Of a stretch of 64,000 nucleotides of DNA, positions 10,296 through 19,449 are shown in pieces. The stretch lies in assembly GCA_015232855.1 (NCBI GenBank), contig JADFYW010000008.1, positions 1 to 64,000 of the forward strand. Reading direction: 5' to 3'. The position numbers and the translations under genes were made by a program. This DNA comes from Fibrobacteria bacterium. Its GTDB lineage: Bacteria; Fibrobacterota; Fibrobacteria; UBA11236; JADFYW01. The stretch's first letter is position 1. Each line of letters begins with the position of its first letter. Below the pieces are notes generated by a model. It did not search any database and had not been told where the DNA came from. It was given only the letters and a program-made list of their open reading frames with translations.

Positions 10296-10612
10296 AGTAA
10301 GTTCCTAAATCGCTGGTCAATAGTTGGGGATTTCATTTTAAGAAACCTCCATTTTTAAAATTAATTAAATATTTTCAGAAAAATATATTTTTCGTTTTTA
10401 ACTGATTTCTATGGTTTTTTCTTGCTTGTAAAGAGCCGAAGAAATTTTAAAGTTCATCAATTCTTTTAAGAAAAAAAGTGGTGAAGATGAGGGAAATTCA
10501 CCAGTACTATTTTCCTTTTTCAACACGAATTTCCACAATTTTTTCTTAAAATGAAAAAATCTGGGACGTTTGGAGAAAGTGGCAAAATTTCAGCTAAATT
10601 TGATAAAACGAG

Positions 10613-10708
10613 ATTATTGGGGCGTAAAACTGGCAGAACTTCACATTATTGGGGCGAATAATTGGCGAAAGTTCACATTATTGGGGTGAATAACTGGCGA
10701 AAAAGGTG
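10613..10708. repeat. Three tandem 32-bp direct repeats (attattggggcgaataattggcgaaagttcac)
   Basis: Units at 10613-10644, 10645-10676 and 10677-10708, all exactly 32 nt with substitutions only. Confidence 0.85.
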
Positions 10709-10729
10709 AAGATAATATATAATAGGTTT

Positions 10730-12043
10730 ATGGAAAGGAATATATACAGGCGATTATTAAGCTGGAAAAGGGATAAAAAGCGGAAGCCGTTAATTTTGAA
10801 AGGGGCAAGGCAGACGGGCAAAACTTATTTGCTAAAGAAATTTGGAACTCAGGAGTATAAAGACTGTCATTACTTCAATTTTGAAGAAACTCCAGAAATA
10901 AAAGATCTCTTTATTAATAATTTAAAGCCTGAACACCTCTTACCCAATCTTGAACTTTATTCTAAAAAAAAGATACATGCTAAGACTGATCTCATTATCT
11001 TCGATGAGATTCAGTCTTGTGACGGAGCATTAACATCTCTTAAATATTTTAATGAAAATGCGCATAACTACCATATTGCCGCTGCGGGTTCACTCTTAGG
11101 TCTTAAGCTCTCAAAAGGTTCGTCATTTCCTGTGGGGAAGGTTAATCTTTTTAATATATATCCTTTAACATTCTCTGAATTTTTATCAGCAATTGGTGAA
11201 CAGCAATATCTGATTTTTATTCAAGAGCTTAGTTCGAAAACAAATAGTTCAGAAGTATTTCATAAGCATCTCATTGAATATTTACGTTGTTACTATTTTA
11301 CCGGAGGCATGCCGGAGGTTGTAAAAGAATATCGGGACTCCAAAGATTTAGCGGTATGTCGAAACATTCAAAAAGAAATTCTTACAACCTATGAACTTGA
11401 TTTTGCCAAGCATGCAAAGACAATAGAAATTCCCAAAATTTCATTGTTGTGGGAATCTGTTCCCGGGCATTTATCCCGGGAAAATAAAAAATTTGTTTTT
11501 TCTTCTGTGAAAAAGAGTGCTCGGGCGCGAGACTATGAAAGCTCGCTTCAGTGGCTTATGGATGCGGGCTTGATATACAAAACCTATGCAACGGAGCGTG
11601 CCCGAGGGCCGCTTCAGGCAAATCTTAAAAAAGATATTTTTAAGATTTATCATTTGGATGTTGGTTTACTTGGCGCTATGGTAAATATGAGCTCAGATAT
11701 TTTATTACAAAAGAATATGCTGTTCAATACCTATCATGGCGCTTTTGTGGAAAATTATGTGGCTACGCATTTAAAAGCGATTAGAGAAGAAACTTTAATT
11801 TATTGGAAAAGTGAGGGGAAAAAGGCTGAAGTAGATTTCCTCATTGAAAATAATGGGCATATATATCCTCTAGAAGTGAAAGCAGGTATTAATACAAAAA
11901 GTAAGAGTTTGAAATCATTTAGTACACAATTTCACCCCCCTAAACTTCTGAGAATAAGTTTGCTTCCACTTCATGTCGGTAATAACATTCTTAACATACC
12001 CCTCTATGCGTTACCAGAATTAGAACGGTTGATGCATCTTTGA
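10730..12043 (+). CDS. AAA_14/DUF4143-family ATPase
   Basis: Walker A GARQTGKTYLLKKFG, Walker B LIIFDEIQ, C-terminal AEVDFLIENNGHIYPLEVKAG nuclease-like motif. ATG 10730 preferred over GTG 10706. Confidence 0.85.
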   Translation: MERNIYRRLLSWKRDKKRKPLILKGARQTGKTYLLKKFGTQEYKDCHYFNFEETPEIKDLFINNLKPEHLLPNLELYSKKKIHAKTDLIIFDEIQSCDGALTSLKYFNENAHNYHIAAAGSLLGLKLSKGSSFPVGKVNLFNIYPLTFSEFLSAIGEQQYLIFIQELSSKTNSSEVFHKHLIEYLRCYYFTGGMPEVVKEYRDSKDLAVCRNIQKEILTTYELDFAKHAKTIEIPKISLLWESVPGHLSRENKKFVFSSVKKSARARDYESSLQWLMDAGLIYKTYATERARGPLQANLKKDIFKIYHLDVGLLGAMVNMSSDILLQKNMLFNTYHGAFVENYVATHLKAIREETLIYWKSEGKKAEVDFLIENNGHIYPLEVKAGINTKSKSLKSFSTQFHPPKLLRISLLPLHVGNNILNIPLYALPELERLMHL

Positions 12044-12200
12044 ATTGAAACTTGCAAAATGTTCGTTAAAGTTTTCTTTAAAGGAATCAGCACTTTCGGT
12101 CTTTATTAATAATTACCATTACGGATTACTCATGATACGATTTCTTGGCATTAAGTCCTTAAAAGATATACCCCTAATATGTGGCGCTCCTTTCAGAAAA

Positions 12201-12320
12201 ATGAAAACATATTTTGTATGTTCAGCATGTAACACCAGGGTCCTTGGCCATGCCTCTGAATATCAGCATAAAACATGTGAATGCGGTGGTGAGTTTAAAG
12301 AGGATTTTAAGGTTAGTTGA
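12201..12320 (+). CDS. Short zinc-ribbon-like protein or gene remnant
   Basis: MKTYFVCSACNTRVLG...HKTCECGG cysteine pattern; only about 40 aa from the internal Met. Confidence 0.25.
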   Translation: MKTYFVCSACNTRVLGHASEYQHKTCECGGEFKEDFKVS

Positions 12321-12440
12321 GAACATTCAATTACCATCAGCTCAGATAATCCCGATTAATACGCCAGCCAACAGAGCTAAAGACCATCATCCCGACAAAA
12401 ATACAGAATTTGTTCATGTTTTACCCCTTCGTTGCTAAAG

Positions 12441-12691
12441 TATAAGGGTGCGGCTCTTTTGAAACGATGGGAAATTGAAAATAAACTTGAAACAATACAC
12501 TTGTCATTCTCCGGCTTGACCGGGGAATCCACCTTTGATGAAACAAAACTTGCTTTATATGAGAAAAGGAGAAACAATCTATATAACTCGGGATGGATTG
12601 CCCTGTCAAGCAGGGCAATGACATTGTAATAGCATTTTTATGTATTTTTAAAGTATTAACATCGTTTGAAAAGAGTCGCACCCAAAGTATA
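12441..12691. repeat. Nested palindromic repeat element
   Basis: Outer imperfect arms (tataagggtgcggctcttttgaaacgatg / atcgtttgaaaagagtcgcacccaaagtata); inner 30-nt modules at 12502-12531 and 12594-12623, the latter identical to 57-86. Confidence 0.75.
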
Positions 12692-12814
12692 ATAGGAAAG
12701 AAACGACTCACCCTTCTTTTTCATTATATGTGAATCTATAAAACCGGCATTGGACAGCAGGCTCACAACTTCATTTTGTGAATAAGTAGTAAATGGTTTG
12801 AGTAAAGTATGTGC
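12656..12814 (-). pseudogene. Possible 3' remnant of a SAM methyltransferase-type gene
   Basis: Manual minus-strand translation: AHTLLKPFTTYSQNEVVSLLSNAGFIDSHIMKKKGESFLSYYTLGATLFKRC*. Resembles methyltransferase C-termini; the last codons lie in the palindromic element. Confidence 0.3.
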
Positions 12815-12900
12815 TTAAATGTTTATCCCTCTATGCGTAACCTTTGTGTCAAAAAGGTTAATATTGAACAGAACTAATTTAAAAAAAAGAAATATTTGTA

Positions 12901-12929
12901 TTGAAATAATAAACATTTGATGGTATACT
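12901..12929 (+). promoter_or_regulatory. Sigma70-type promoter: TTGAAA - 17 bp - TATACT
   Basis: -35 at 12901-12906, -10 at 12924-12929, 17-bp spacer. Confidence 0.65.
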
Positions 12930-12935
12930 TATGTT

Positions 12936-13040
12936 ATGTTTAAAATTAATCAAAATCAATGTTGTAGGCATAGATCACTGATGTAGCTCTGTTATATTGA
13001 TTTTCAATGAGACCCAGCTACTTAGCTGGGTCTTTTTTTT
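12936..13040 (+). ncRNA. Candidate small RNA, about 105 nt
   Basis: Promoter immediately upstream, terminator at the end, no ORF, long-range 9-bp stem AAAATCAAT (12952-12960) / ATTGATTTT (12996-13004). Confidence 0.45.
13011..13040 (+). terminator. Rho-independent terminator
   Basis: GACCCAGCTA-CT-TAGCTGGGTC stem-loop followed by a run of T. Confidence 0.9.
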
Positions 13041-13094
13041 GTCCAAATTTTAGCGAATCAATTTACCTATAAATTGATGTTTAGAAGTAGTACT

Positions 13095-13166
13095 GATCGA
13101 GTATCCAAGTGGTTAAGGAGATGGTCTGCAAAACCCTTATCGTGGGTTCGAATCCCACCTCGATCT
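13095..13166 (+). tRNA. tRNA-Cys (GCA)
   Basis: Acceptor GATCGAG/CTCGATC, D-arm TCC..GGA, anticodon loop CTGCAAA, T-arm GTGGG-TTCGAAT-CCCAC; one mismatch in the anticodon stem. Confidence 0.88.
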
Positions 13167-13168
13167 CT

Positions 13169-13243
13169 TCCCGGTTCGTCCAATAGGCAGGACATCAGAT
13201 TTTGATTCTGGAAATGGTGGTTCGAACCCATCACTGGCAGCCA
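13169..13243 (+). tRNA. tRNA-Gln (TTG) with encoded CCA
   Basis: Acceptor TCCCGGT/ACTGGCA (one mismatch, one G-T), D-arm GTC..GAC, anticodon loop TTTTGAT, T-arm GGTGG-TTCGAAC-CCATC, G-CCA end. Confidence 0.85.
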
Positions 13244-13411
13244 ACAACCAATAACCCAGAGGGGGCAGCGGAGAAACGTTGCCAAAGAACTCGCAAAGGG
13301 AATTGATACTAAATTAAAATGTAAAACAAGAAAAAAATATTTCTATTATTCTGCAGAGTAACAGGAATTTATTGTGAAAGTCATCCTCATCTTCCGTAAA
13401 AAGGTACAACA

Positions 13412-13837
13412 TTGATACATATTTCTCCCTGTGGCTGGTACTGTTTCACATGCAACAACAATGGATGGATTCTAAAAGAAACCCAGGATAAAACTACCAT
13501 ACGCAGCAATGACAAGACCAGTGTCATCGAACTCCTTGGTGCCAGAAAATCAACAGCACCTGTCAACGATGAGGTTCAAGAGTTTCAAGAGGATTTTTTG
13601 AAACAGGAAAGAATTCTTCCATTCAAAACCATAGTTTCAGAAAATACTTTTAGGGTTAAATACTATGTGACAAAAGGAACTGATATGGATAAACGTTCCT
13701 GGATTATCAGTCATGCTTTCTGGGATAATTACTGTGTGCTTATAACATTTCATGGATTACAAACAAAACATTCTAATCCCCGGATGCAGTTATTTTATGA
13801 TATTTTGAGTTCACTTCAACCGTTGGTGAACTGCTGA
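13412..13837 (+). CDS. Hypothetical protein (141 aa)
   Basis: Compact ORF of plausible composition; fold or family not securely recognised. Confidence 0.5.
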   Translation: MIHISPCGWYCFTCNNNGWILKETQDKTTIRSNDKTSVIELLGARKSTAPVNDEVQEFQEDFLKQERILPFKTIVSENTFRVKYYVTKGTDMDKRSWIISHAFWDNYCVLITFHGLQTKHSNPRMQLFYDILSSLQPLVNC

Positions 13838-13914
13838 TAATCAATAGCAGAGTACATCGTATTGGTTTCAATTTTCTTTTCTCAACATATTATTCCTTCT
13901 TTTGCAAGAAAAAA

Positions 13915-15018
13915 TTATAATTTTCGAAATAGCCAATTTTTCAGAAGTAAATCTTGTATATGATATACGTTAGTTTTATCTACAATACCGGCCGTCAATA
14001 GAGCATCAGCAGCTTTTTTCACTTGAGATGCGGTTTGGAGTTGCACCCCTTGAATGTTTTCTGCACTAAATATGTTTACGCCACCACATTTTAAAATAAG
14101 CTTCATAACCTTTTTTTGATTCAGTGTTAAAGAATCCCAGAGAGTTTGAAATTCACCTTCATGCCTTTGGATTAATAATTCCAGAATAACATTGATATCG
14201 ATAGCTTGAGGATCTTTTTTCTCCCATAAATGAAACAAAAATCTTTGCACATACATAGGGTGACATTCACACGCATCAATAATTGATGATATGAATTCTT
14301 CTTCTAACGGTGTTCCCTTTGGTCCAAACATTTCTTTGACCCATTTGAGATAATGTTTCTTTTCTATGTCCAGCAATTCATAAGGTTCCGCCTGCCGATA
14401 AAAGGCCTGATTATTTTCCGAAAACATCCGTAAAAGGATATGGCGCTTACTTCCGGAAAATACATAGGAGGTGTTATCATGTATCTGGATAATTCTTCTT
14501 AACCTCTTTTCAAAATCAGGTTCCGCATAATCAGCCACTTCCTGAAACTCATCAAAAACGACACAAAGGTCTTTCTTTTTTGAAAGTGTGTATATAGCCG
14601 AAAAGGCCTCATCAAGGAATTTTTCTTTCTGAGAAGGGATGAAGTTGGGACTAATTGTTGGAGTAGCAGTGGTTGGATCCATGGACACGGTTAAACTTAA
14701 GGAAGTGAACGTTCCTTTAAGCAGTTTAAAAAGCCTGTCCAGATTCAATTCAAGCTGTTTTAATGCTTTAAAAATAGCGGAGATAAAATCTGTCTCTGAT
14801 ATAGTCCCATAGAGATCCACATACAGGAACTTTCGTTGATTTTTAAGTTTCTCAGCCGTTTTAAGAAGTAAAGAGGACTTTCCCATTCTACGATTAGAAT
14901 AGAGCACTACATTCTGATTGCCTAAGATATAGACCGACAGGTCTTTTAGTTCTTTTTTACGATTGCAGAAGGCTTTTCCACTCACAATCTTTGTATACGA
15001 AAAGGGGTTTGTTTCCAT
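13915..15018 (-). CDS. Archaeal-type STAND-like P-loop ATPase
   Basis: Walker A SNRRMGKSSLL, Walker B LCVVFDEFQE, SGSKRHIL sensor; C-terminal wHTH-like region. Confidence 0.8.
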   Translation of the reverse strand: METNPFSYTKIVSGKAFCNRKKELKDLSVYILGNQNVVLYSNRRMGKSSLLLKTAEKLKNQRKFLYVDLYGTISETDFISAIFKALKQLELNLDRLFKLLKGTFTSLSLTVSMDPTTATPTISPNFIPSQKEKFLDEAFSAIYTLSKKKDLCVVFDEFQEVADYAEPDFEKRLRRIIQIHDNTSYVFSGSKRHILLRMFSENNQAFYRQAEPYELLDIEKKHYLKWVKEMFGPKGTPLEEEFISSIIDACECHPMYVQRFLFHLWEKKDPQAIDINVILELLIQRHEGEFQTLWDSLTLNQKKVMKLILKCGGVNIFSAENIQGVQLQTASQVKKAADALLTAGIVDKTNVYHIQDLLLKNWLFRKL

Positions 15019-15148
15019 ATTTCACCTCAGGTATAACACTATATGGGTATATTATATTATACTTTAGGTGTATTGGCAAGAATATAATTTGATTGTGAAC
15101 ACTCTGATACGCTTAAGTTTATTATAAGCACATCTGATTAGAACTCAT

Positions 15149-16747
15149 TCAGGAGATATGAGCATAGTGAGTTATAATATCTTCAACCTCAGCTTCAATA
15201 TCCTTTTCGTTCCAGCCTAAAATTGGTGCGACTTTGTCGGCGATTGCTTTGAGCGATTCGCGGCCCAGTTGCTGTAGGATAATTAAGGGTATACGTCTGC
15301 GTACAAGATCTCTCAAATGAACAACCATTTCGTGCGTGGCACAATATACGAGTTCCGCCTGACAAAAGGGGAGGCCCTTGAGGATGGGGCGGGAGAGTTC
15401 AGGGGAAGTCCTTATCAGGTTGAATATTTTGTGTATTTTTTGCCCATAGCGAAAGATGGTCCAGATGGCCATTTCTGCAGGAAGCCCCAGATCAACGGCT
15501 TCTTCCAGCATCTGACTTTTCCACAGTTCATATTCAATATCAGGGCTCCACGGGAAAGGAGTCACTTGTGTAGGGTGGGGTTCGTTGGGGATGGCTCCCA
15601 GTAATTCACAGGCCCTATCCACAATAAGCTGACTATCGGCTCGGGCAGAGGTCAATTTACCCCCGATGGGCATAAGAAGCCCGGGTTGAGAATCATTCAA
15701 CGACCACTCACGCGTAACCTCAGAAGGAGAAGCGCCCTCGATGTTCCTTAAAGAACGGAGACCCGCAAACGCCCCACATACATCTGATCGGTCCCATGTA
15801 ATACTATCGAACACCCGGTTAGCTCCGGCCAACAGGTAATCAATATCTTCGCGGGTTACAGATACCTTGTCGGGGTCGCCAGGATAATCGGTATCCGTGG
15901 TACCAAGCAGGGTTTTACCATACCAGGGAATCATGAAAAATATGCGATTATCACTTTCATTAATTATAAGAAAAGCGTGAGAAGTTGGAAGGGGTGGCAT
16001 CAATAGATGTACTCCCTTGTTGAGCCGGGTAAGGGGAGGACCATCCGGGTCCTTCAAAAGTGATTCGTTCCAGGGCCCGGCGCAATTAATGGTGACCTTT
16101 GCCTGTATGTTAATACTGGCACCATCTACTCCATCTTTAATTACCGCGCCTGTTACCGTGTCGCCTTCATACAACAAAGATTCTGCACTGGCATAATTAA
16201 CCGCAACCGCTCCCGCTTTCCGGGCACCGGAGACGAGCTCCAGTACCAGCCGGGCATCATCGGTCTGACAGTCTCCATAGGTGAATCCGGCACGTATGTT
16301 GGTATTATTAATAAAAGGATAAGCACCGGTAAACCGGGATCGCCCCAGAAAGCGATGAGAATCAACGGGCTGTCCATGTCCTGCTAACCAGTCATAGAGA
16401 ATAAGTCCCAGCTTCATCTGCCTGGGGCCCACCCGTGATCCCCGGAAAAGCGGCACAGCCAGCTGAAGAGGTAAAACCCGGTGGGGGCCAAGTTCTGCGA
16501 GTAGTTTTCGCTCTGCCAGGGCTTTTTTAACCAGACCAAATTTCATTTGTTCCAGATAACGGAGCCCGCCATGGATAAGTTTGGATGAGGCCATTGATGT
16601 GCCTGATCCCCAATCACCTTTATCTACCAGTACGGTGTTTAAACCACGCAATGCGGCATCGTAGGCGGTCCATGCTCCATAGATACCGCCACCTATTACA
16701 AGGACATCTATAGATTCGCCGCTAAGTTGTTTAAAATTGCGTTCCAT
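15149..16747 (-). CDS. glpD: Aerobic glycerol-3-phosphate dehydrogenase
   Basis: VLVIGGGIYGAWTAYDAALRGL FAD motif, SSKLIHGGLRYLEQMKFGLVKKALAERK, GGKLTSAR. Start reset to MERNF at 16747. Confidence 0.93.
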   Translation of the reverse strand: MERNFKQLSGESIDVLVIGGGIYGAWTAYDAALRGLNTVLVDKGDWGSGTSMASSKLIHGGLRYLEQMKFGLVKKALAERKLLAELGPHRVLPLQLAVPLFRGSRVGPRQMKLGLILYDWLAGHGQPVDSHRFLGRSRFTGAYPFINNTNIRAGFTYGDCQTDDARLVLELVSGARKAGAVAVNYASAESLLYEGDTVTGAVIKDGVDGASINIQAKVTINCAGPWNESLLKDPDGPPLTRLNKGVHLLMPPLPTSHAFLIINESDNRIFFMIPWYGKTLLGTTDTDYPGDPDKVSVTREDIDYLLAGANRVFDSITWDRSDVCGAFAGLRSLRNIEGASPSEVTREWSLNDSQPGLLMPIGGKLTSARADSQLIVDRACELLGAIPNEPHPTQVTPFPWSPDIEYELWKSQMLEEAVDLGLPAEMAIWTIFRYGQKIHKIFNLIRTSPELSRPILKGLPFCQAELVYCATHEMVVHLRDLVRRRIPLIILQQLGRESLKAIADKVAPILGWNEKDIEAEVEDIITHYAHIS

Positions 16748-17517
16748 TATACTATTCCCTTTTCCTTGAACCAGGTAAAAAGCCATTTGGGATCATCTGT
16801 CATCACCACGTCCATTTCGGTTTTTAAAGCGAGTTTCACCTGCTTTGGTGTATTGCAGGTATAGGTAAGCGCCTTCTTCCCTATTGCATGAATGGCGTTA
16901 ACAAAACCCAGGGTGAGACGATTGATGTTGGTACAAACTCCCCAGAGAAAGTCAGATTGGTTGAGACTTTCTTCTGAAAGTTGAGAGGGTGAGACGATGT
17001 TTAACACATAGCGCCAGTCGGATTCAAGGGAATGAGCAAGCTCAAGCACTTTCTTATCAAAAGATAGTATATGAATTTTTCGCTTATTTCCTTGTTGATT
17101 ATCCAGAGCGCCCCGTAAAAGTGAAGTAGTGATACGTGTTAAAATTTCGGAAGTCCCCATGTTACGATCCCAACCACGGGACTTAATCTCTACATACAAG
17201 TCTGTCTTATCAAAAAGCAAGTCCAGGGTTTCTTGCAGGGTAAGAATTTTTTCGCCGGTAAAAGAAGTATCATACCATTTACCAAAGTCTTTATTCAGTA
17301 GTTCTTCATAGGTATAATCTTTTATCCGGTCGCGTTTTCGAGTTACTTTCCAGATAGTACGATCATGATAAATTACCGGAATTTTATCCCGGGTGAGCTG
17401 TACATCCAATTCAATACCGTTTATAGGATAGGTAAGTGCTTTATTGAAGGCAGAAGCGGTATTTTCCGGCGTTTCTCTTTTGGCGCCACGATGGGATACA
17501 ATAACTGGTAGGCTCAT
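16747..17517 (-). CDS. ugpQ: Glycerophosphodiester phosphodiesterase
   Basis: SHRGAKRETPENTASAF...GIELDVQLTRDKIPVIYHD; TAATG-coupled to glpD. Confidence 0.92.
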   Translation of the reverse strand: MSLPVIVSHRGAKRETPENTASAFNKALTYPINGIELDVQLTRDKIPVIYHDRTIWKVTRKRDRIKDYTYEELLNKDFGKWYDTSFTGEKILTLQETLDLLFDKTDLYVEIKSRGWDRNMGTSEILTRITTSLLRGALDNQQGNKRKIHILSFDKKVLELAHSLESDWRYVLNIVSPSQLSEESLNQSDFLWGVCTNINRLTLGFVNAIHAIGKKALTYTCNTPKQVKLALKTEMDVVMTDDPKWLFTWFKEKGIV

Positions 17518-17709
17518 GTTTTAGTACCGTAATTCGTATTTTTTTTTGTATGTAAAGCAATAGACATAAATGATTATACCACAAATTTCTAAAAAAATCC
17601 AGTTTCAAAATGAGGGGCTAAAAGGTGGAGCTTTTTATGAAAAACCTTTAAAAATACCGAAAAACGTGCGTTTTTGGAGAAAAGAAAAAACTTGTGTACT
17701 GTTAAAAAA

Positions 17710-19158
17710 TTAGAGTATTACCTGGTTTACAGCGTTTTTCCATCCCTTTAAGAGCTGTTCCCGGGATTTTTTGGCCATTTCGGGCCTGAATACCTTTTCG
17801 TATGATTTATGATGGCTTAACTCTTCACTTGTTTTCCAGAGGCCTGTTTTTAACCCTGCCAGGTATGCTGAACCAAGAGAAGTTGATTCTATAACCTCGG
17901 GTCGTAAGACCGGACGTCCAATGATATCGGCCTGGAACTGCATAAGAAAATTATTGGCCACCGCTCCGCCGTCAACCGCAAGCTGATTAATTTCAGTACC
18001 GGATTCTTCTTCCATAACAGACAACACGTCCCAGGTTTGATAAGCCATTGCTTCAAGGGCTGCCCGTATAACATGGTTTCTGTTTGCTCCCCGGGTAAGG
18101 CCGGTGAGAATCCCCCGGGCCTCCATGTTCCAATAGGGGGCACCAAGCCCGGCAAAGGCAGGTACCAAATATACTCCGTTGTTATCATCTACAGATAGAG
18201 CGGCTTCTTCGCTGTCGGAAGCATTATTTAAAATTTTGAGTTCATCCCTTAGCCACTGAATGGCAGCCCCTGCAATAAAAATTGAACCTTCCAGGGCATA
18301 ACAGGGCTTGCCTTCTCCGTCCGCCGCCAGGGTAGTTATCAGTCCTTTATTTGATAGAACGGCCTCAGACCCGGTATTCATCATCAAAAAACACCCGGTA
18401 CCGTAGGTGTTTTTAACTTCTCCGGGATTAAAACAGGCCTGGCCAAAGAGGGCCCCCTGCTGATCACCGACAACGCCCAAAACCGGTACACCCTTGATTA
18501 CGGGTATGGTCTCAACAACTCCGTAATCATCCATGGAATTCCTGACTTCGGGCAGGATAAACCTGGGAACCCCAAGCAACGTACAAAGTTCATCATCCCA
18601 GGTTTTATCAATAATGTTAAAAAGCATAGTACGAGAGGCATTGGTATAATCAGTAGCATGGGTTCTTCCACCGGTAAGTTTCCATATAAGCCAGGTGTCA
18701 ATAGTCCCAAAAAGAAGATTTTCCGTTTTTAGTCCTTCTACTTGTTCCAGTATCCATTTAGCTTTAGTCCCACTAAAGTAAGCGTCCACCGGGAGCCCGG
18801 TCTTCTGTCTGATAAGTTCGCTGTGGGAACTTAAACTATTACAAATATCCGCTGTTCGCCGACACTGCCATACAATTGCATTATAGACAGGTTTCCCTGT
18901 TGTTTTGTCCCAGATAACAACGGTTTCCCGCTGGTTAGTGATACCCACTGCCCCTATCGGGTCCGTAGCTCCGTTACAAACTTCTTCAACCGTATCCATA
19001 GTTGTCTGCCAGATTTCCATAGGGTCATGTTCGACCCATCCCGGTTTAGGATATATCTGAGTAAATTCCCGATAAGCCTTTTTAAAGGGTTTCCCGTTTT
19101 TATCATACAGGATGGTAGTAGTTCCGGTAGTACCTTGATCAATAGCAAGAATAAGCAT
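17710..19158 (-). CDS. glpK: Glycerol kinase
   Basis: ILAIDQGTTGTTTILYD, GITNQRETVVIWDKTTGKPVYNAIVWQCRRT, GALFGQACFNPGEVKNTYGTGCF. Confidence 0.96.
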   Translation of the reverse strand: MLILAIDQGTTGTTTILYDKNGKPFKKAYREFTQIYPKPGWVEHDPMEIWQTTMDTVEEVCNGATDPIGAVGITNQRETVVIWDKTTGKPVYNAIVWQCRRTADICNSLSSHSELIRQKTGLPVDAYFSGTKAKWILEQVEGLKTENLLFGTIDTWLIWKLTGGRTHATDYTNASRTMLFNIIDKTWDDELCTLLGVPRFILPEVRNSMDDYGVVETIPVIKGVPVLGVVGDQQGALFGQACFNPGEVKNTYGTGCFLMMNTGSEAVLSNKGLITTLAADGEGKPCYALEGSIFIAGAAIQWLRDELKILNNASDSEEAALSVDDNNGVYLVPAFAGLGAPYWNMEARGILTGLTRGANRNHVIRAALEAMAYQTWDVLSVMEEESGTEINQLAVDGGAVANNFLMQFQADIIGRPVLRPEVIESTSLGSAYLAGLKTGLWKTSEELSHHKSYEKVFRPEMAKKSREQLLKGWKNAVNQVIL

Positions 19159-19223
19159 AGCAATCCTCTGCTGGGTAAGTTTTAAGTGTTTCTTTTAAAC
19201 TAAAAATTAATCGGCGTTTAGAT

Positions 19224-19256
19224 TTCACCAAAAGTGCAAAATGTCTGTTTCGTGAA
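19224..19256. promoter_or_regulatory. Candidate operator copy 1 (TTCACCAAA-N15-TTTCGTGAA)
   Basis: Near-dyad half-sites; same 33-bp architecture as copy 2. Confidence 0.55.
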
Positions 19257-19278
19257 GTCTTAGCAGAGAAAATTTTGG

Positions 19279-19311
19279 TTCACCAAATGTGCATTTTGTC
19301 GATTTGGTGCG
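19279..19311. promoter_or_regulatory. Candidate operator copy 2 (TTCACCAAA-N15-TTTGGTGCG)
   Basis: Same spacing as copy 1; starts are 55 bp apart in the glpK/tssA divergent intergenic region. Confidence 0.55.
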
Positions 19312-19449
19312 ACTTTGAAAGGGCCTTTTTAAGCATAAAAAGGAAGGATTGTTTTAAACGCTTAAAAAAGTACTGAAATACTCAATTTTTTTTAACTTTT
19401 GCAGAACTTTTTTTCTAAAAGTTTTGAAAATAATTTATGTGGGTTTTAA

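Noticed and set aside
10613-10708. Possible CRISPR array (32-bp repeats)
   Set aside because: Units are directly contiguous with no spacers and no cas genes are present.
12377-12711. ORFs 12377..12577, 12421..12711 and 12432..12629
   Set aside because: They are readings through the palindromic repeat element on both strands.
13067-13285. Minus-strand 72-aa ORF
   Set aside because: It overlaps both tRNA genes; no plausible protein features.
10600-15060. Prophage or integrative element
   Set aside because: No integrase, phage structural genes or clear attachment repeats were seen; only an accessory-region label is supported.
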